Shown here in pieces: positions 1 through 8,249 of a DNA stretch of 22,430 nt. Both the position numbers and the translations under genes were made by a program. The number at the start of each line of letters is the position of its first letter. The stretch's first letter is position 1. The notes under the pieces are model-generated. The model did not search any database and was not told the DNA's origin. It saw nothing but the letters and a program-made list of their open reading frames with translations. This DNA is from JAEYFP01 sp964579795 (GTDB lineage: Bacteria > Bacillota > Clostridia > Lachnospirales > Lachnospiraceae), in assembly GCA_964579795.1 (NCBI GenBank), contig CAZOHM010000040.1, positions 1 through 22,430 of the forward strand, read 5' to 3'.

Positions 1-52
1 CCTCCAGATGACGGAGTCAGAGTCCGTTGCCTTACCGTTTGGCGATAGCCCT
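1..52 (-). tRNA. tRNA-Gln (anticodon CUG), 3' part cut by the window edge
   Basis: Read on the minus strand from 52, the sequence gives a 7-base acceptor strand AGGGCTA, a short D stem GCC/GGC with an AAACGGTAA loop, and a 5-bp anticodon stem ACGGA/TCCGT (plus-strand 23-27 and 11-15). The 7-base loop is CTCTGAC, with anticodon CTG at plus-strand 20-18. It is followed by a 5-base variable loop and the start of the T stem (GGAGG at 5-1). The T loop, the rest of the T stem and the 3' acceptor strand lie outside the window. The GCC/GGC three-pair D stem and the ACGGA anticodon stem are typical of bacterial tRNA-Gln. It reads CAG codons. A strong promoter sits just upstream. Confidence 0.9.
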
Positions 53-85
53 AAATCTCCCGGTACGGTAGCACCGACAATGGCT

Positions 86-114
86 ATTATACATGATGTA
101 TTTATTTTTTTCAA
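86..114 (-). promoter_or_regulatory. Sigma-A-type promoter of tRNA-Gln
   Basis: On the minus strand, TTGAAA (complement of 109-114) is followed after exactly 17 bases by a perfect TATAAT (complement of 86-91). Transcription would start near 79, about 27 bases before the tRNA 5' end at 52. The promoter lies between the fucosyltransferase stop (149) and the tRNA. I see no convincing intrinsic terminator in 53-148, so read-through from the glycan operon into the tRNA is possible. Confidence 0.75.
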
Positions 115-148
115 TACCTAAATTTACTTTTTTTCTTTCTTATCTATA

Positions 149-1147
149 TTATATTTGTGTTGTACTTATCCTAACCCAGCCGGGCAGCGTTTTTAACTCG
201 TTATCCTGCTGCTTCAGATACTCTGCAGGATAAATTACTATATGATTTTCATTAGTATTTAGCAATGCTCCCCATTGGCTAAATGTGGAATTCGCAATAA
301 TATTATGATGGCACAGGCTCATCAGCTGCATATCGCAGTAGCTGTCATCGCCTTTGTTATTTATAACGATTGTTTTGTTTGACAGCCAATCAAACTCCTT
401 TTCGACAAAGGTGCTGTCATCAGAAAAGATGAAATAACTTGGCTGTGTTACATGATTCTCGATATAATGCACGGCTTTCTCATAATAGCCTCTGTCTAAT
501 ACCGCAAACATGTCTGCGTATTGTACTAGATAATCTCCTCTTCTGACATGAATACTGACTGAATTTTCAGACTGTATTCTCGCAGCAAGCTCCCTGTTTA
601 TTGTCGATGCGAGTGCAGGAAACACGAGCTCTTTATATAACGCTTCCATTCTGTTTCGATAATATTTTTCTTCTATCCAGAAGCCTGTCAAATACCAGTT
701 CCTTTTTGTATCCAGATGCATGACCTTTTCAAACATTTCATTTTTCACTGTACCGTCACTAAGAATCTGATCTTTGTTTTCAATCGTTCCTGTTAGCTGG
801 TCTATCATAAATGGCGCTCTTTTACTCTGCGTAAATTCGCGTAAAATTCGGTTTGGATAACGTCTGAATTTTTCAAATTCCTTTCCAAATCCTCTGCTGC
901 AAAGATTTGGAACTAGCCCTGTTGCTGCAAGAATTTCTTTTTTTGATGCTTCCTGTATATGAAACTGTGTATTCGGTACTTTTTCAAATATACGATGCAG
1001 CTCATATCCATGATGATCATTATTTGCATAAAACCATGTCAGATCTGCTTTTACCTCTGTGTTGGGATAAGTCTCCTGCATCAGACGATAAAAGGAATAC
1101 TGAAACATCTGATTGCCCAAACCACTCGTAAATCTGACTACTATCAT
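149..1147 (-). CDS. GT11-family alpha-1,2-fucosyltransferase
   Basis: This 332-residue protein is predicted to transfer L-fucose from GDP-fucose in alpha-1,2 linkage, probably onto a galactose of a surface glycan, at the cytoplasmic face. The GT11 motifs are visible in order: GLGNQMFQY near residue 10, HVRRGDY near 200 (GDP-fucose binding), FSDD near 245, and ANSTFSQWGALL near 287 (family form NSxFSxWGA). Length is normal for bacterial FutC/WbiQ-type enzymes and no signal peptide or membrane segment is evident. The start is ATG with GGAAAGGAAG 7-8 bases upstream. It is the last gene of the minus-strand glycan operon, 47 bases after the aminotransferase gene. No GDP-fucose synthesis genes (gmd, fcl or fkp) are in the window, so the donor must come from elsewhere. 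The family is sure; the acceptor is unknown. Confidence 0.88.
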   Translation of the reverse strand: MIVVRFTSGLGNQMFQYSFYRLMQETYPNTEVKADLTWFYANNDHHGYELHRIFEKVPNTQFHIQEASKKEILAATGLVPNLCSRGFGKEFEKFRRYPNRILREFTQSKRAPFMIDQLTGTIENKDQILSDGTVKNEMFEKVMHLDTKRNWYLTGFWIEEKYYRNRMEALYKELVFPALASTINRELAARIQSENSVSIHVRRGDYLVQYADMFAVLDRGYYEKAVHYIENHVTQPSYFIFSDDSTFVEKEFDWLSNKTIVINNKGDDSYCDMQLMSLCHHNIIANSTFSQWGALLNTNENHIVIYPAEYLKQQDNELKTLPGWVRISTTQI

Positions 1148-1174
1148 TGACTTCTTCCTTTCCTGCCAGATAAA

Positions 1175-1205
1175 ATTATACTGCTATGGCAATGCTATTT
1201 ATCAA
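1175..1205 (-). promoter_or_regulatory. Possible internal promoter before the fucosyltransferase
   Basis: A perfect TATAAT on the minus strand (complement of 1175-1180) lies 27 bases before the fucosyltransferase ATG. The only -35-like match is TTGATA (complement of 1200-1205) at a wide 19-base spacing, and it lies partly inside the aminotransferase stop region. The TGCTAT hexamer occurs twice between them (direct repeat on the plus strand, 1182-1198). It is weak evidence for extra transcription of the last gene. Confidence 0.3.
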
Positions 1206-2304
1206 GAATAATACTGCAGATTCTATCCACATCCTTCATCTCCAGTGAAGCAAACAGCGGAAGTGTCAGAACATGACCGGCTGCCCATCGTGCAATCGGT
1301 GTTTCTGCAGATGTATACTTTCCTTCAAAACAGTCTAATTGATTTGTCAAAGGGTAAAAATACTTGCGTGCGAAAATATTATGCGCCTTAAGACGTTCAA
1401 ATACTTGATCTCTTGTATTTAAGAACAATGTTTCTTCTATCACAATCGGAAAATATGCATAGTTTGATGTCACACCAGGCTGCTCCTTAAGGATACGAAT
1501 CCCCGGAATTGCGTCTAGATTATCGCGGTATCTCTCAACAACAGCTTTCCTCTTTGCAATCTCCTCGTCAATATGCTGCAGGTTACATAGCCCCATTTGC
1601 GCCTGAAACTCATTCATTTTTGCATTTGCACCCACTCCGTCAATTGTTTCTTCATCCTTAATACCAAAATCCTTCAGCTTATGCAGCTCATTAAACAGTC
1701 TCTCATCTGATGTCGTAACGGCACCACCTTCTATCGTATGAAATACCTTTGTCGCATGAAAGCTGAACATGGATGCATCTCCGAAACTACCAATTCCCTT
1801 TCCATCGACCTTGACTCCAAATGCATGTGCCGCATCATAAAGCACTTTCAAATTATACTTATTTGCAATTCTTTCTATTTTCTTTACGTCGCAGACATTT
1901 CCATATACATGTACCGGCACAATAGCTGATGTCTTTTCTGTAATCAGCGATTCAATCTTGTCCGTATCAATTGTATAATCCTTTGTATTGATATCACAAA
2001 ACACTGGTGTCAACCCATTTCTGACTATTGCATGTGTTGTGGATACAAATGTAAATGGTGTCGTAATGACCTCTCCTGTCAGTCCCATTGCCTGAATACT
2101 GAGTTCCAAAGCCATATGTCCATTTACAAACAGCGATACATCGGGTACCTGTAAATAGTCCTTTAATTTTTCCCGCAAAGCATTATGGCCGGAACCAAAA
2201 TTTGTCAGCCATGCCGAGTCCCATATCGGACGAATTGCCTCTACATATTCTTCAAATGGTGGCATAGAAGATCTCGTCACCAATATTTTCTTTTCATCAC
2301 TCAT
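1195..2304 (-). CDS. DegT/DnrJ/EryC1/StrS-family sugar aminotransferase (VioA-like)
   Basis: This 369-residue PLP enzyme is expected to transfer an amino group, usually from glutamate, to a nucleotide-linked keto-sugar. The fold-type I pattern is clear: FVNGHMALELS near 59-69 (cofactor phosphate region), YDAAHAFG near 156-163 with Asp157 for the PLP ring nitrogen, and SFHATKVFHTIEGG near 181-194 with Lys186 as Schiff-base lysine. The HATKVF-EGG wording resembles dTDP-4-amino-4,6-dideoxyglucose/galactose transaminases such as VioA more than GDP-perosamine or ArnB types; that is recall, not a search. Its ATG overlaps the preceding stop by one base (TAATG), so translation is probably coupled. 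No Shine-Dalgarno is close to the start. The 4,6-dehydratase that would make the keto-sugar is not in the window. Confidence 0.85.
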   Translation of the reverse strand: MSDEKKILVTRSSMPPFEEYVEAIRPIWDSAWLTNFGSGHNALREKLKDYLQVPDVSLFVNGHMALELSIQAMGLTGEVITTPFTFVSTTHAIVRNGLTPVFCDINTKDYTIDTDKIESLITEKTSAIVPVHVYGNVCDVKKIERIANKYNLKVLYDAAHAFGVKVDGKGIGSFGDASMFSFHATKVFHTIEGGAVTTSDERLFNELHKLKDFGIKDEETIDGVGANAKMNEFQAQMGLCNLQHIDEEIAKRKAVVERYRDNLDAIPGIRILKEQPGVTSNYAYFPIVIEETLFLNTRDQVFERLKAHNIFARKYFYPLTNQLDCFEGKYTSAETPIARWAAGHVLTLPLFASLEMKDVDRICSIILDK

Positions 2305-3320
2305 TATTTTATTACAGCAGAGTGTTTTCTACTGCATCTCCTTTCAAAAAATTTTCGACAAATCGTTTCCATTGAATAAAAAACTAATGATGTATGCTGA
2401 TCTTTTCTGACAACATGTAAAATATTATACGCAAACATATCCTTTACAAACTGTCTGTTTTCACCGGTTGGCTGATGAAGAAACATGTTAAGTGCAGTTT
2501 CAAAATCTTTCTTACACTTTTCCTTTCCATACTCAGACAAACCTATACTTTCCTCGCACCATTTCATCAGACTTTGTGTCAGATAACAGTCCTCCTTGAC
2601 AATATTCCGTTTTAAAGAAAGCGAGTTCCAGTTACCGGCTTCTGCCTTACGTACATATCTCCAGGCACTCATAATCTCATCCATGCGAAATATTTTTCCC
2701 TGAATAAGAAGAAACAACAGAATTACTCCGTCATCCACAAAATCATGTGCTCGATACAAAATTGTATAATCATACTTTCCTTCTTTATAAATATTTCTGG
2801 AAAGCACAGTTGCATAATGCCCCGGCCACTTTCCTGAATGCTTATAGTCATTAAATGTAAACGTACCGCTCCAATCATACATTTCTCCGACCTTCAATAT
2901 CGCAGAATCTGTAATTGGGGCATCATTCACATCAATCATTCTGCAAGAATGCGTAACTGCAATATATTCAGGATGTGCACGTAAAAAATCTACCTGCTTC
3001 TGCAGCTTATCAGAATCCTCCCAGTAATCGTCTCCTTCGAGATATGCAATATAATCGCCCTTACACTCCATCATAGTCTGATATACATTTAACGTTGGTC
3101 TACCCAGGTTCTTCTCTCTAAAAAGTAATCGAACCTTGTCAGGATACTGCTCTTTTATCTCAGTTAGAATTGCACGTGTATTGTCAGTCGAGCAATCCTC
3201 GCCGACAACAACTTCAAATAAAAAATCTGTTTTCTGTTCCAGTACACTCAGCAACGCTTTCTTCACATATTTTTCATGATTGTAAGTAATAAATACAACA
3301 CTGACTGTTATTTCTGACAT
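2304..3320 (-). CDS. GT2-family glycosyltransferase
   Basis: This 338-residue cytoplasmic GT-A enzyme belongs to family 2. The N-terminal sequence VSVVFITYNHEKYVKKAL, the nucleotide-binding region VVGEDCSTDNT (about 37-48) and the metal-binding acid motif LEGDDYW (about 94-100) are in the expected order. FVDDGV lies near the acceptor domain. The C-terminal half is basic and has no membrane segment. The start is ATG with GGAGG 11 bases upstream, a rather long spacing. A small hairpin (3338-3353) sits immediately before that ribosome site. Its stop overlaps the aminotransferase start. The donor and acceptor sugars cannot be read from sequence. Confidence 0.85.
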   Translation of the reverse strand: MSEITVSVVFITYNHEKYVKKALLSVLEQKTDFLFEVVVGEDCSTDNTRAILTEIKEQYPDKVRLLFREKNLGRPTLNVYQTMMECKGDYIAYLEGDDYWEDSDKLQKQVDFLRAHPEYIAVTHSCRMIDVNDAPITDSAILKVGEMYDWSGTFTFNDYKHSGKWPGHYATVLSRNIYKEGKYDYTILYRAHDFVDDGVILLFLLIQGKIFRMDEIMSAWRYVRKAEAGNWNSLSLKRNIVKEDCYLTQSLMKWCEESIGLSEYGKEKCKKDFETALNMFLHQPTGENRQFVKDMFAYNILHVVRKDQHTSLVFYSMETICRKFFERRCSRKHSAVIK

Positions 3321-3337
3321 CTGTCTCTAATCCTCCA

Positions 3338-3353
3338 TGCGGTTCATGCCGCA
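3338..3353 (-). other. Small hairpin abutting the ribosome site of the GT2 gene
   Basis: TGCGG (complement of 3353-3349) and CCGCA (complement of 3342-3338) form a 5-bp GC-rich stem with a 6-base loop, in the 51-base gap between the ABC transporter and GT2 genes. The GGAGG ribosome site follows the stem at once (complement of 3336-3332). No T-run follows, so it is not a terminator. A role in mRNA processing or translation is only possible. Confidence 0.3.
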
Positions 3354-3371
3354 CATTTCCGTCTCTACTTA

Positions 3372-5126
3372 TTACAATGATGCCGGATCTACACTCGTGA
3401 TATTTCCATGCTCTACCCGAAATACAATCTGGCAGTTCTTAATCGTCGTTAAGCGATGTGCAATAATGATTAACGTCTTGCGTCCCTGCAGTCTGTCAAT
3501 AGCCTCCATAACCGCAGACTCTGTACCGGAATCAAGTGCCGAGGTTGCTTCATCCAGTACGAGGATTTCAGGATTATCATAAAGCGCTCTTGCAATTCCG
3601 ATTCTCTGTCTCTGACCTCCTGACAAACGTACGCCTCGTTCTCCTACCATTGTATCAAGTCCTTCAGGAAGCTCCTGTACGAATTCCTTCAGTTGTGCTT
3701 CTTCAAGTGCTTCCCATACCTTTTCTTCATTAATCTGGTCATCCTCTATTCCAAATGCAACATTATTTCGGATGGTTTCGTCTGCAAGATAAATTGCCTG
3801 TGGAATATATGCAAGCTTTTTGGACCATTTCAATGGATGCTCATGCACATTCATGACTCCATAATTTACGCAGCCTTCTGTAGGAGTCAAAATTCCAAGA
3901 ATAATATCTGCCATAGTAGATTTTCCTGCACCTGAAGGTCCAATCAAACCGACAGCAGAACCAAGCGGTACTTTAAACGACACGTCATGCAGTACATCTC
4001 TGTCCGTATGCGGATATCTGTATGATACATTGGAAATTGTTACACAATTAGGATGATTATCTGCATATACTTCATCAGAAACAGTAGCATCCTGTAATTC
4101 AAAATTTTTCATATCCTCCGTATCCTTGATATCACGATAAATCAAATCAACTGATGGCTTTAAAAATATAATCAAATTTGCAAAATTATTGATTTTGCTG
4201 ACCGATGGCAGCAGCTTAAATGCCGCAACAGCGAATGCTGCAAGCTGTGGCAGCATGGCATTCAAATCCTCTCCCTGATAAATCTTATATACAAGTACAA
4301 GCAGAACCGCTCCAATACAAACTGTCTCTATCACATATTTCGGTGCCTGACCGAGAACATTATTATTTCTGACAGCGTTCATTTTCTTTTTACCATATCC
4401 GGTAAACGCATTTACAAAATACTTTTCACGATGGAGAATCTTGATGTCCTTAACTGCACCAAGTGCCTGATTAATTGACTGATGCATCTTTCCATCATAA
4501 ATCTGATTCTCTTTTCCGTATTCCTTTGCCTTATTCCTGAATACAATCAAATATAGTCCTGTAAATAAACCAAGAATCACAACTACAGACACTGTAATAA
4601 ACCAGTCAACAACAAGTAAATAGAGACACAGTAAACCCGAAATCAGAACCTCCGACAAAAGTAGGAATACACTCAAAAGCATCTGAAAAAAACGTTCCGA
4701 ATCAAGCATAACATTTCGTACCATCTCAGCAGAATTCTTATCAAGATGGTATGTATATGGCTTTTTCAAATAACAGTCAATCAGCCTGCCCGACAGTCTG
4801 AGCTGATTGCTGTAAATAAACGTATATTGTATATAATTAACCCAGAGCAAAAATGCATTCTTAACCAGATATACAAAAATCAACGCAATTACAACATACA
4901 GAAAAAATTCTCTGTTACTTTTTGCGTGAAGTACATCATATGCAGTCTGTAGAATGGCACTTTTATGAATACTTGAAGGCTTTGTTACCAAAGTAACAAG
5001 CTGAGTGATAAATGAAACACCAACAAGCTCCAACAATGCACCAATAAACAATCCTATACATAAAAACACTGATTGCACTTTTTGCTTTCTGGAAAAAATA
5101 TAGTTAATTTTTTTTAGTATACTCAT
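3372..5126 (-). CDS. ABC transporter, fused permease and ATPase (PglK/MsbA-type lipid-linked glycan flippase)
   Basis: This 584-residue half-transporter would act as a homodimer in the cytoplasmic membrane. Residues about 15-330 hold an exporter-type membrane domain with roughly six helices. The nucleotide-binding domain shows Walker A GPSGAGKST (396-404), the ABC signature LSGGQ (501-505), Walker B ILVLDEATSALD (about 521-532) and the H-loop IIAHRLTT. The layout and the stretch KLLPSVSKINNFANLI before the ATPase resemble Campylobacter PglK, which flips lipid-linked oligosaccharide; this is from memory. Its position among glycosyltransferase genes, 12 bases after asnB, supports export of a lipid-linked glycan rather than drug export. 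ATG start with GGGAGA six bases upstream. It is the only flippase candidate in the window, as no Wzx is seen. Confidence 0.88.
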   Translation of the reverse strand: MSILKKINYIFSRKQKVQSVFLCIGLFIGALLELVGVSFITQLVTLVTKPSSIHKSAILQTAYDVLHAKSNREFFLYVVIALIFVYLVKNAFLLWVNYIQYTFIYSNQLRLSGRLIDCYLKKPYTYHLDKNSAEMVRNVMLDSERFFQMLLSVFLLLSEVLISGLLCLYLLVVDWFITVSVVVILGLFTGLYLIVFRNKAKEYGKENQIYDGKMHQSINQALGAVKDIKILHREKYFVNAFTGYGKKKMNAVRNNNVLGQAPKYVIETVCIGAVLLVLVYKIYQGEDLNAMLPQLAAFAVAAFKLLPSVSKINNFANLIIFLKPSVDLIYRDIKDTEDMKNFELQDATVSDEVYADNHPNCVTISNVSYRYPHTDRDVLHDVSFKVPLGSAVGLIGPSGAGKSTMADIILGILTPTEGCVNYGVMNVHEHPLKWSKKLAYIPQAIYLADETIRNNVAFGIEDDQINEEKVWEALEEAQLKEFVQELPEGLDTMVGERGVRLSGGQRQRIGIARALYDNPEILVLDEATSALDSGTESAVMEAIDRLQGRKTLIIIAHRLTTIKNCQIVFRVEHGNITSVDPASL

Positions 5127-5138
5127 TCAAATCTCCCG

Positions 5139-7010
5139 CTATCTGCTCTTTGCATTTTTCAGTACTGAACGCTCCCATAAATACGGATAGAGTGCACTCC
5201 AGGCCTGTTCTCCCATTGCAAAGGTCGCCTGTTCATTATACAACACCTGTTCTACCTTTGATCTGACTGTATCTGCATGAATCAAATCGCAGGAAGTGAA
5301 ATCAGATGCATGAATAATATCCTCAAAGTATCCCTTCAACGGTCCCTGCATCCATTCAACAATCGGTGTGTTAAATCCAATTTTTGTTTTTCTGTAAGCA
5401 ATTTGCTCCGGCATGTATGGTGCCATTGCATCACGAATAATGGACTTGGAATAACCACCATGAAGTTTGGATTTCCAGCCGATTGACATCGCCATCTCCA
5501 CAATTCTGTAATCCATAAACGGCATTCTGATTTCGATTCCGCTTGACATACTGTATCTGTCATAGTTGCGAAGCAGTGTAGGCAGTATCGTTTCATGGGA
5601 AGATGCATACAAAATTTTGTTCAGCTTATCCATTTTCTGATAATGCGGATCTCGCGCTGCCTTAACAGCCTTGTACCCTTCCATGCCCCCGCGTATTCTG
5701 TCACGCAGACGTCTTTTCATATAGTTCATGTAAACGCCGGATTTTGACTGACTCTTAAGTGACATATTTGATGCATCCTTTGGAAAGCTGTCAATATATG
5801 CTGTTAATATCATATCTCGTTCTTCTTTATTCTTTGCGTCTTCCAAAGCCTGAATAAAATCAAATGTATAGCCGCCAAACAGCTCATCTGCACCATGTCC
5901 GTCAATCGTTACGAGCGTACCGTCTTCTCGCAAAGCATGATACAGCATCATCATTGGAATCGGACTTGTTAAATATACATCCTCAAATAAATAGATATAT
6001 TCATCCAGCTTATCGATTGCCTTCACTGGATTTATTTCCACAAAGGTACTGTTAATTCCAAGATAATCAGTTACCTGCCTTGCAAATACGCTCTCATCCA
6101 TTGTTGTTCCCGGAAATGTCGCTACATAAGCATGCTGCCAGTCCTGATTCATGCGGGTTTCTTTACAGTTATTAGATAGATGGGACATTGCACAAATCGT
6201 TGCTGAAGAATCAAGTCCACCGGAAAGAGCTGTTCCAATTGTTACATCACTTCTCATTCGCAGCTTACATGCATCGAGAAACAGCTCTCTAAACATCTCT
6301 ACCTGTTCCTCATAACGCTTCGGTACCTCTATCTGATGCTCTAATGTATTCCACCACCGTGTAATTTTAATACCGTTCTCATCCAGATATGCATAGGAGC
6401 CTGACGGAAGGCGCTTGATATTCTCAATCACGCAGTCTTCTCCGCTTTCATAATACACCATTCGACTAGCATCTGTTACAAGCTCTCTGTTTGGACGCAC
6501 TTCCTTCATTAACGGAGTCAGTGCCTTCATTTCGGATCCAAACGCATAAGCATTCCTGTTATTTAGTTTCGCATAATACAACGGTTTTACACCAAATCTG
6601 TCACGGCTCAAAAACATCTGCTGTTTTTCTCTGTCCCATATGGCAAACGCCCACATACCATTAAATTTCATAAGGCAGTCAGCTCCCCATTCAATATAGG
6701 AAACAAGAAGTACCTCCGAATCAGACTCGCTTTTAAATTGATAGCCCCTTTGCTCCAGCTCTTTTCTGATCTCGATAAAATTATAGATTTCACCATTGAA
6801 CACAAGCATATATCTTCCATCCGCATAAGCCATCGGCTGGGATCCGTTATCTGTCAAATCCAATATTGCAAGACGTCTATGACCAAGTGTGACACCATTC
6901 TCCTGCCACAATCCATATCCATCCGGTCCACGGTGTGCAATTCTGTTTACACAGGTTCTGGCAAGTGCCTGATCTATTTTTTCATTAACTACGCCAAATA
7001 TCCCACACAT
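5139..7010 (-). CDS. asnB: Glutamine-hydrolysing asparagine synthetase-like amidotransferase
   Basis: This 623-residue enzyme has a class II glutaminase domain followed by an ATP-pyrophosphatase synthetase domain. Cys2 (MCGIFG) is the N-terminal nucleophile after Met removal. RIAHRGPDG, LGHRRLAILDL and FNGEIYN are the glutamine-binding motifs. SGGLDSS (263-269) is the PP-loop, and HGADELFGGY and MPFMDYRIVE follow. All catalytic elements look intact. It could be the cell's ordinary AsnB, or it could transfer ammonia to a carboxyl group of a sugar or glycan-linked amino acid, as proposed for AsnB/WbpS-like proteins in O-antigen loci. The setting between a glycosyltransferase (21-base gap) and the flippase (12-base gap) favours the second use, but the substrate is not shown. 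ATG start with GGAG seven bases upstream. Confidence 0.88.
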   Translation of the reverse strand: MCGIFGVVNEKIDQALARTCVNRIAHRGPDGYGLWQENGVTLGHRRLAILDLTDNGSQPMAYADGRYMLVFNGEIYNFIEIRKELEQRGYQFKSESDSEVLLVSYIEWGADCLMKFNGMWAFAIWDREKQQMFLSRDRFGVKPLYYAKLNNRNAYAFGSEMKALTPLMKEVRPNRELVTDASRMVYYESGEDCVIENIKRLPSGSYAYLDENGIKITRWWNTLEHQIEVPKRYEEQVEMFRELFLDACKLRMRSDVTIGTALSGGLDSSATICAMSHLSNNCKETRMNQDWQHAYVATFPGTTMDESVFARQVTDYLGINSTFVEINPVKAIDKLDEYIYLFEDVYLTSPIPMMMLYHALREDGTLVTIDGHGADELFGGYTFDFIQALEDAKNKEERDMILTAYIDSFPKDASNMSLKSQSKSGVYMNYMKRRLRDRIRGGMEGYKAVKAARDPHYQKMDKLNKILYASSHETILPTLLRNYDRYSMSSGIEIRMPFMDYRIVEMAMSIGWKSKLHGGYSKSIIRDAMAPYMPEQIAYRKTKIGFNTPIVEWMQGPLKGYFEDIIHASDFTSCDLIHADTVRSKVEQVLYNEQATFAMGEQAWSALYPYLWERSVLKNAKSR

Positions 7011-7031
7011 ATCATTTCTCCATTTTGTCTT

Positions 7032-8249
7032 CTATTTCAGAAATTTCTGTTTGATTCGAAACCACATGATGGCAAACAGAGTTTTAACCTTTATTGCTTT
7101 ATATATATACAAATATTTACCTGCAGCATTTATCTTTGGCGCTGCACCTTGACATTTTCGATCATACAGAAACAGCTCCTCACCCGCCTGCTCATGGATG
7201 ATATTCTCTTCCATAGGACGCAGTCGTCTTCCATATGTTCTGATTACTTTATATGGTAGTCCTCGTGATGTCAGTAAATATCGTTTGTCTGAGTCAATCG
7301 GCCTGCTGCCGTACAAATCAATCTCAATATCCTGTTCCTGTATTGTTTCGTCTGCAGGTGTATCCGGACTCTCAGTCCATACTGCTTTTTTTATTTGCTC
7401 CCGAAGAACTTTTTTTATGCAAATGTTTTCAAAAAAAGCATCATAAACGGAATGCGATTCTTCAAGAGAACTAAAATGATAGTCTCTGCTTTTTCTGCCT
7501 GCAAGCGGCACCTGTAAATCACAAGAGCTGTCTGCACGTTTTGCATGTGTGCCCTCTTCTGCAAAATTTGTTGTTAATGAAATACGCGGATACAAAAAGA
7601 ATAATCGGTTCTCAACAAGATATTTGATGTAATACTTTAACCAGGATTTATCTGACCACGAAGATACATTTTGCGGAATTGTTTCATCAACGAGTGATTT
7701 TTGGTCATTCACGGAAAGCCAATTGCGAAATGCGTGCCACTGTTTCTTTGTGAATGCCTGACCCCAGGAGGATGCAAACTGGAAATACCAATTATCATAT
7801 CCGTCATCCACTGCACAAAACGGCTCACGCATATGAACGTTCAATTGATGGGAATACAGCGAAATACCACCTATACCCGGCTTGTTTGCTGCAAATTCAA
7901 GTGCTGCTTCTGTATAAAAATAAAATGAAGGAGCAACGTATAAATCATCCTCCAGCATGATGATGCTTTCATATGTTTCTGTCAAATCTCCACACATCAG
8001 AACATGCTTTTTTAATCCAAGATTTTCTCTCTGTCGGTTTACAATTTTTTCGCCATGTTTCCAAACGAACTGTTCTGCAAGTTCTGTCACACGCGGGTTA
8101 TTGCTTTTATCGATGCTGATTATCAAAGGAATGTTCTCATTCACTGGATAATTTGCTGCCGCAAGCGATGTCAGCAGTCTTTGTAATGACACGTCTCTGT
8201 TATATGCAACAACTACAATTGCTGTCACTTTATTCATACTGTCACTCAT
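7032..8249 (-). CDS. Glycosyltransferase with GNT-I/GT2-like GT-A domain
   Basis: This 405-residue protein begins with TAIVVVAYNRDVSLQRLLTSL, a GT-A opening. IISIDKS follows near 43-49 and MLEDDLYVAPSFYFY near 98-112, where Glu100-Asp101-Asp102 replaces the usual DxD. The EDD-L-x-x-x-P-x-F wording recalls eukaryotic-type N-acetylglucosaminyltransferase I (GT13) and bacterial relatives more than classic GT2. The tract SSWGQAFTKKQW near 164 is typical of that group. The last 100 residues are variable and basic and contain no clear membrane helix. Its ATG overlaps the acyltransferase stop by four bases (ATGA), and GGAG lies seven bases before it. Substrate unknown; an N-acetylhexosamine transferase role would be a guess. 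Confidence 0.75.
   Translation of the reverse strand: MSDSMNKVTAIVVVAYNRDVSLQRLLTSLAAANYPVNENIPLIISIDKSNNPRVTELAEQFVWKHGEKIVNRQRENLGLKKHVLMCGDLTETYESIIMLEDDLYVAPSFYFYTEAALEFAANKPGIGGISLYSHQLNVHMREPFCAVDDGYDNWYFQFASSWGQAFTKKQWHAFRNWLSVNDQKSLVDETIPQNVSSWSDKSWLKYYIKYLVENRLFFLYPRISLTTNFAEEGTHAKRADSSCDLQVPLAGRKSRDYHFSSLEESHSVYDAFFENICIKKVLREQIKKAVWTESPDTPADETIQEQDIEIDLYGSRPIDSDKRYLLTSRGLPYKVIRTYGRRLRPMEENIIHEQAGEELFLYDRKCQGAAPKINAAGKYLYIYKAIKVKTLFAIMWFRIKQKFLK

Noticed and set aside
53..85. Terminator hairpin between the fucosyltransferase and the tRNA
   Set aside because: CGGT/ACCG pairs over only four bases, no T-run follows, and it lies in the tRNA leader downstream of the tRNA promoter.
6738..7259. 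173-codon plus-strand open frame across the asnB 5' end and the next gene
   Set aside because: It lies antisense to two well-supported genes, has no ribosome site, and its translation is low-complexity and family-less. It is a shadow.
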